Translations under genes and position numbers: made by a program
NCBI RefSeq assembly: GCF_947495455.1
Contig: NZ_CANLZC010000002.1
Coordinates: 62,001 to 126,000, forward strand
Reading direction: 5' to 3'
Length of the DNA stretch: 64,000 bases
From: an uncultured Shewanella sp.
GTDB lineage: Bacteria; Pseudomonadota; Gammaproteobacteria; Enterobacterales; Shewanellaceae
Part shown: positions 63,946-64,000 of the stretch, one piece after another
How positions within the stretch are numbered: the stretch's first letter is position 1
Layout of the letters: each line of letters starts with the position of its first letter
Notes under the pieces: model-generated
What the model was told of the DNA's origin: nothing
The model's database searches: none
Seen by the model: the letters and a program-made list of their open reading frames with translations, nothing else

Positions 63946-64000
63946 AAAATCGCCCTTCTCCCATAATAACTCACCTATACCATCTCACAATTATTCAGGG
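63946..64000. other. Right edge: upstream of the TssC-like gene
   Basis: Only 55 bp remain. No complete feature is visible apart from the ribosome-binding site of the TssC-like gene. The T6SS cluster presumably continues to the right. Confidence 0.4.

Overview
The window reads as a low-GC gammaproteobacterial chromosome, most likely Shewanella or a close Alteromonadales relative. The main support is the housekeeping block djlA-murU-amgK / lptD-surA-pdxA-rsmA-apaG-apaH, together with an RstA/RstB-type two-component operon headed by a DUF3019 protein and dispersed MITE-like repeats of the kind common in Shewanella and Vibrio. The genus is an inference from gene order and protein character; no rRNA is present.

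Layout. (1) 1-4324: a POT/MFS transporter, an RsuA-type pseudouridine synthase, a SufR-like regulator divergent from an FMN-reductase-like gene, and a VOC protein. (2) 4551-26780: an iron island. The minus-strand operon entC-entE-entB-entA makes and activates 2,3-dihydroxybenzoate (DHB). The plus-strand operon fes-like esterase / mbtH / dimodular NRPS (C-A-PCP-C-A-PCP-TE) assembles it. A TonB-dependent receptor and an MFS exporter follow. A minus-strand set of PepSY, DUF3649-like and DUF3325-like membrane proteins lies between them. Three good Fur-box candidates sit at the divergent or upstream promoter regions. The second adenylation domain carries the EntF serine code by eye, so a DHB-amino acid-Ser siderophore of the triscatechol class is predicted. 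The island also holds three decayed parts: a receptor shrunken by internal deletions, an MFS exporter stub, and a siderophore-type ABC substrate-binding protein with three in-frame stops. This suggests an older uptake/export set replaced by a newer one. (3) 26868-31673: an SDR, a YcxB-like protein, DUF3019-rstA-rstB, and a DUF1289 protein. (4) 32004-34639: preT-preA, reductive pyrimidine catabolism. (5) 34692-45177: a D-2-hydroxyacid dehydrogenase, then envelope and peptidoglycan-recycling genes and the lptD-to-apaH block. (6) 45738-63945, all minus strand: a type VI secretion system read from the right edge as tssC-like, tssE, tssF, tssG, tssH(clpV), fha/tagH, tssJ, tssK, tssL, tssM, then a vgrG cassette (vgrG / RSH-fold effector / PAAR). 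The cluster continues beyond the right edge, where tssB, the main tssC, hcp and tssA would be expected.

The most interesting items are the putative T6SS cargo with a RelA/SpoT-like synthetase fold and no visible immunity gene; the dimodular catechol NRPS with a DCL-like second condensation domain but no epimerase; the eroded duplicate siderophore-transport genes; and two MITE families, one present twice in opposite orientation. No tRNA, rRNA, CRISPR array or complete insertion sequence was seen.
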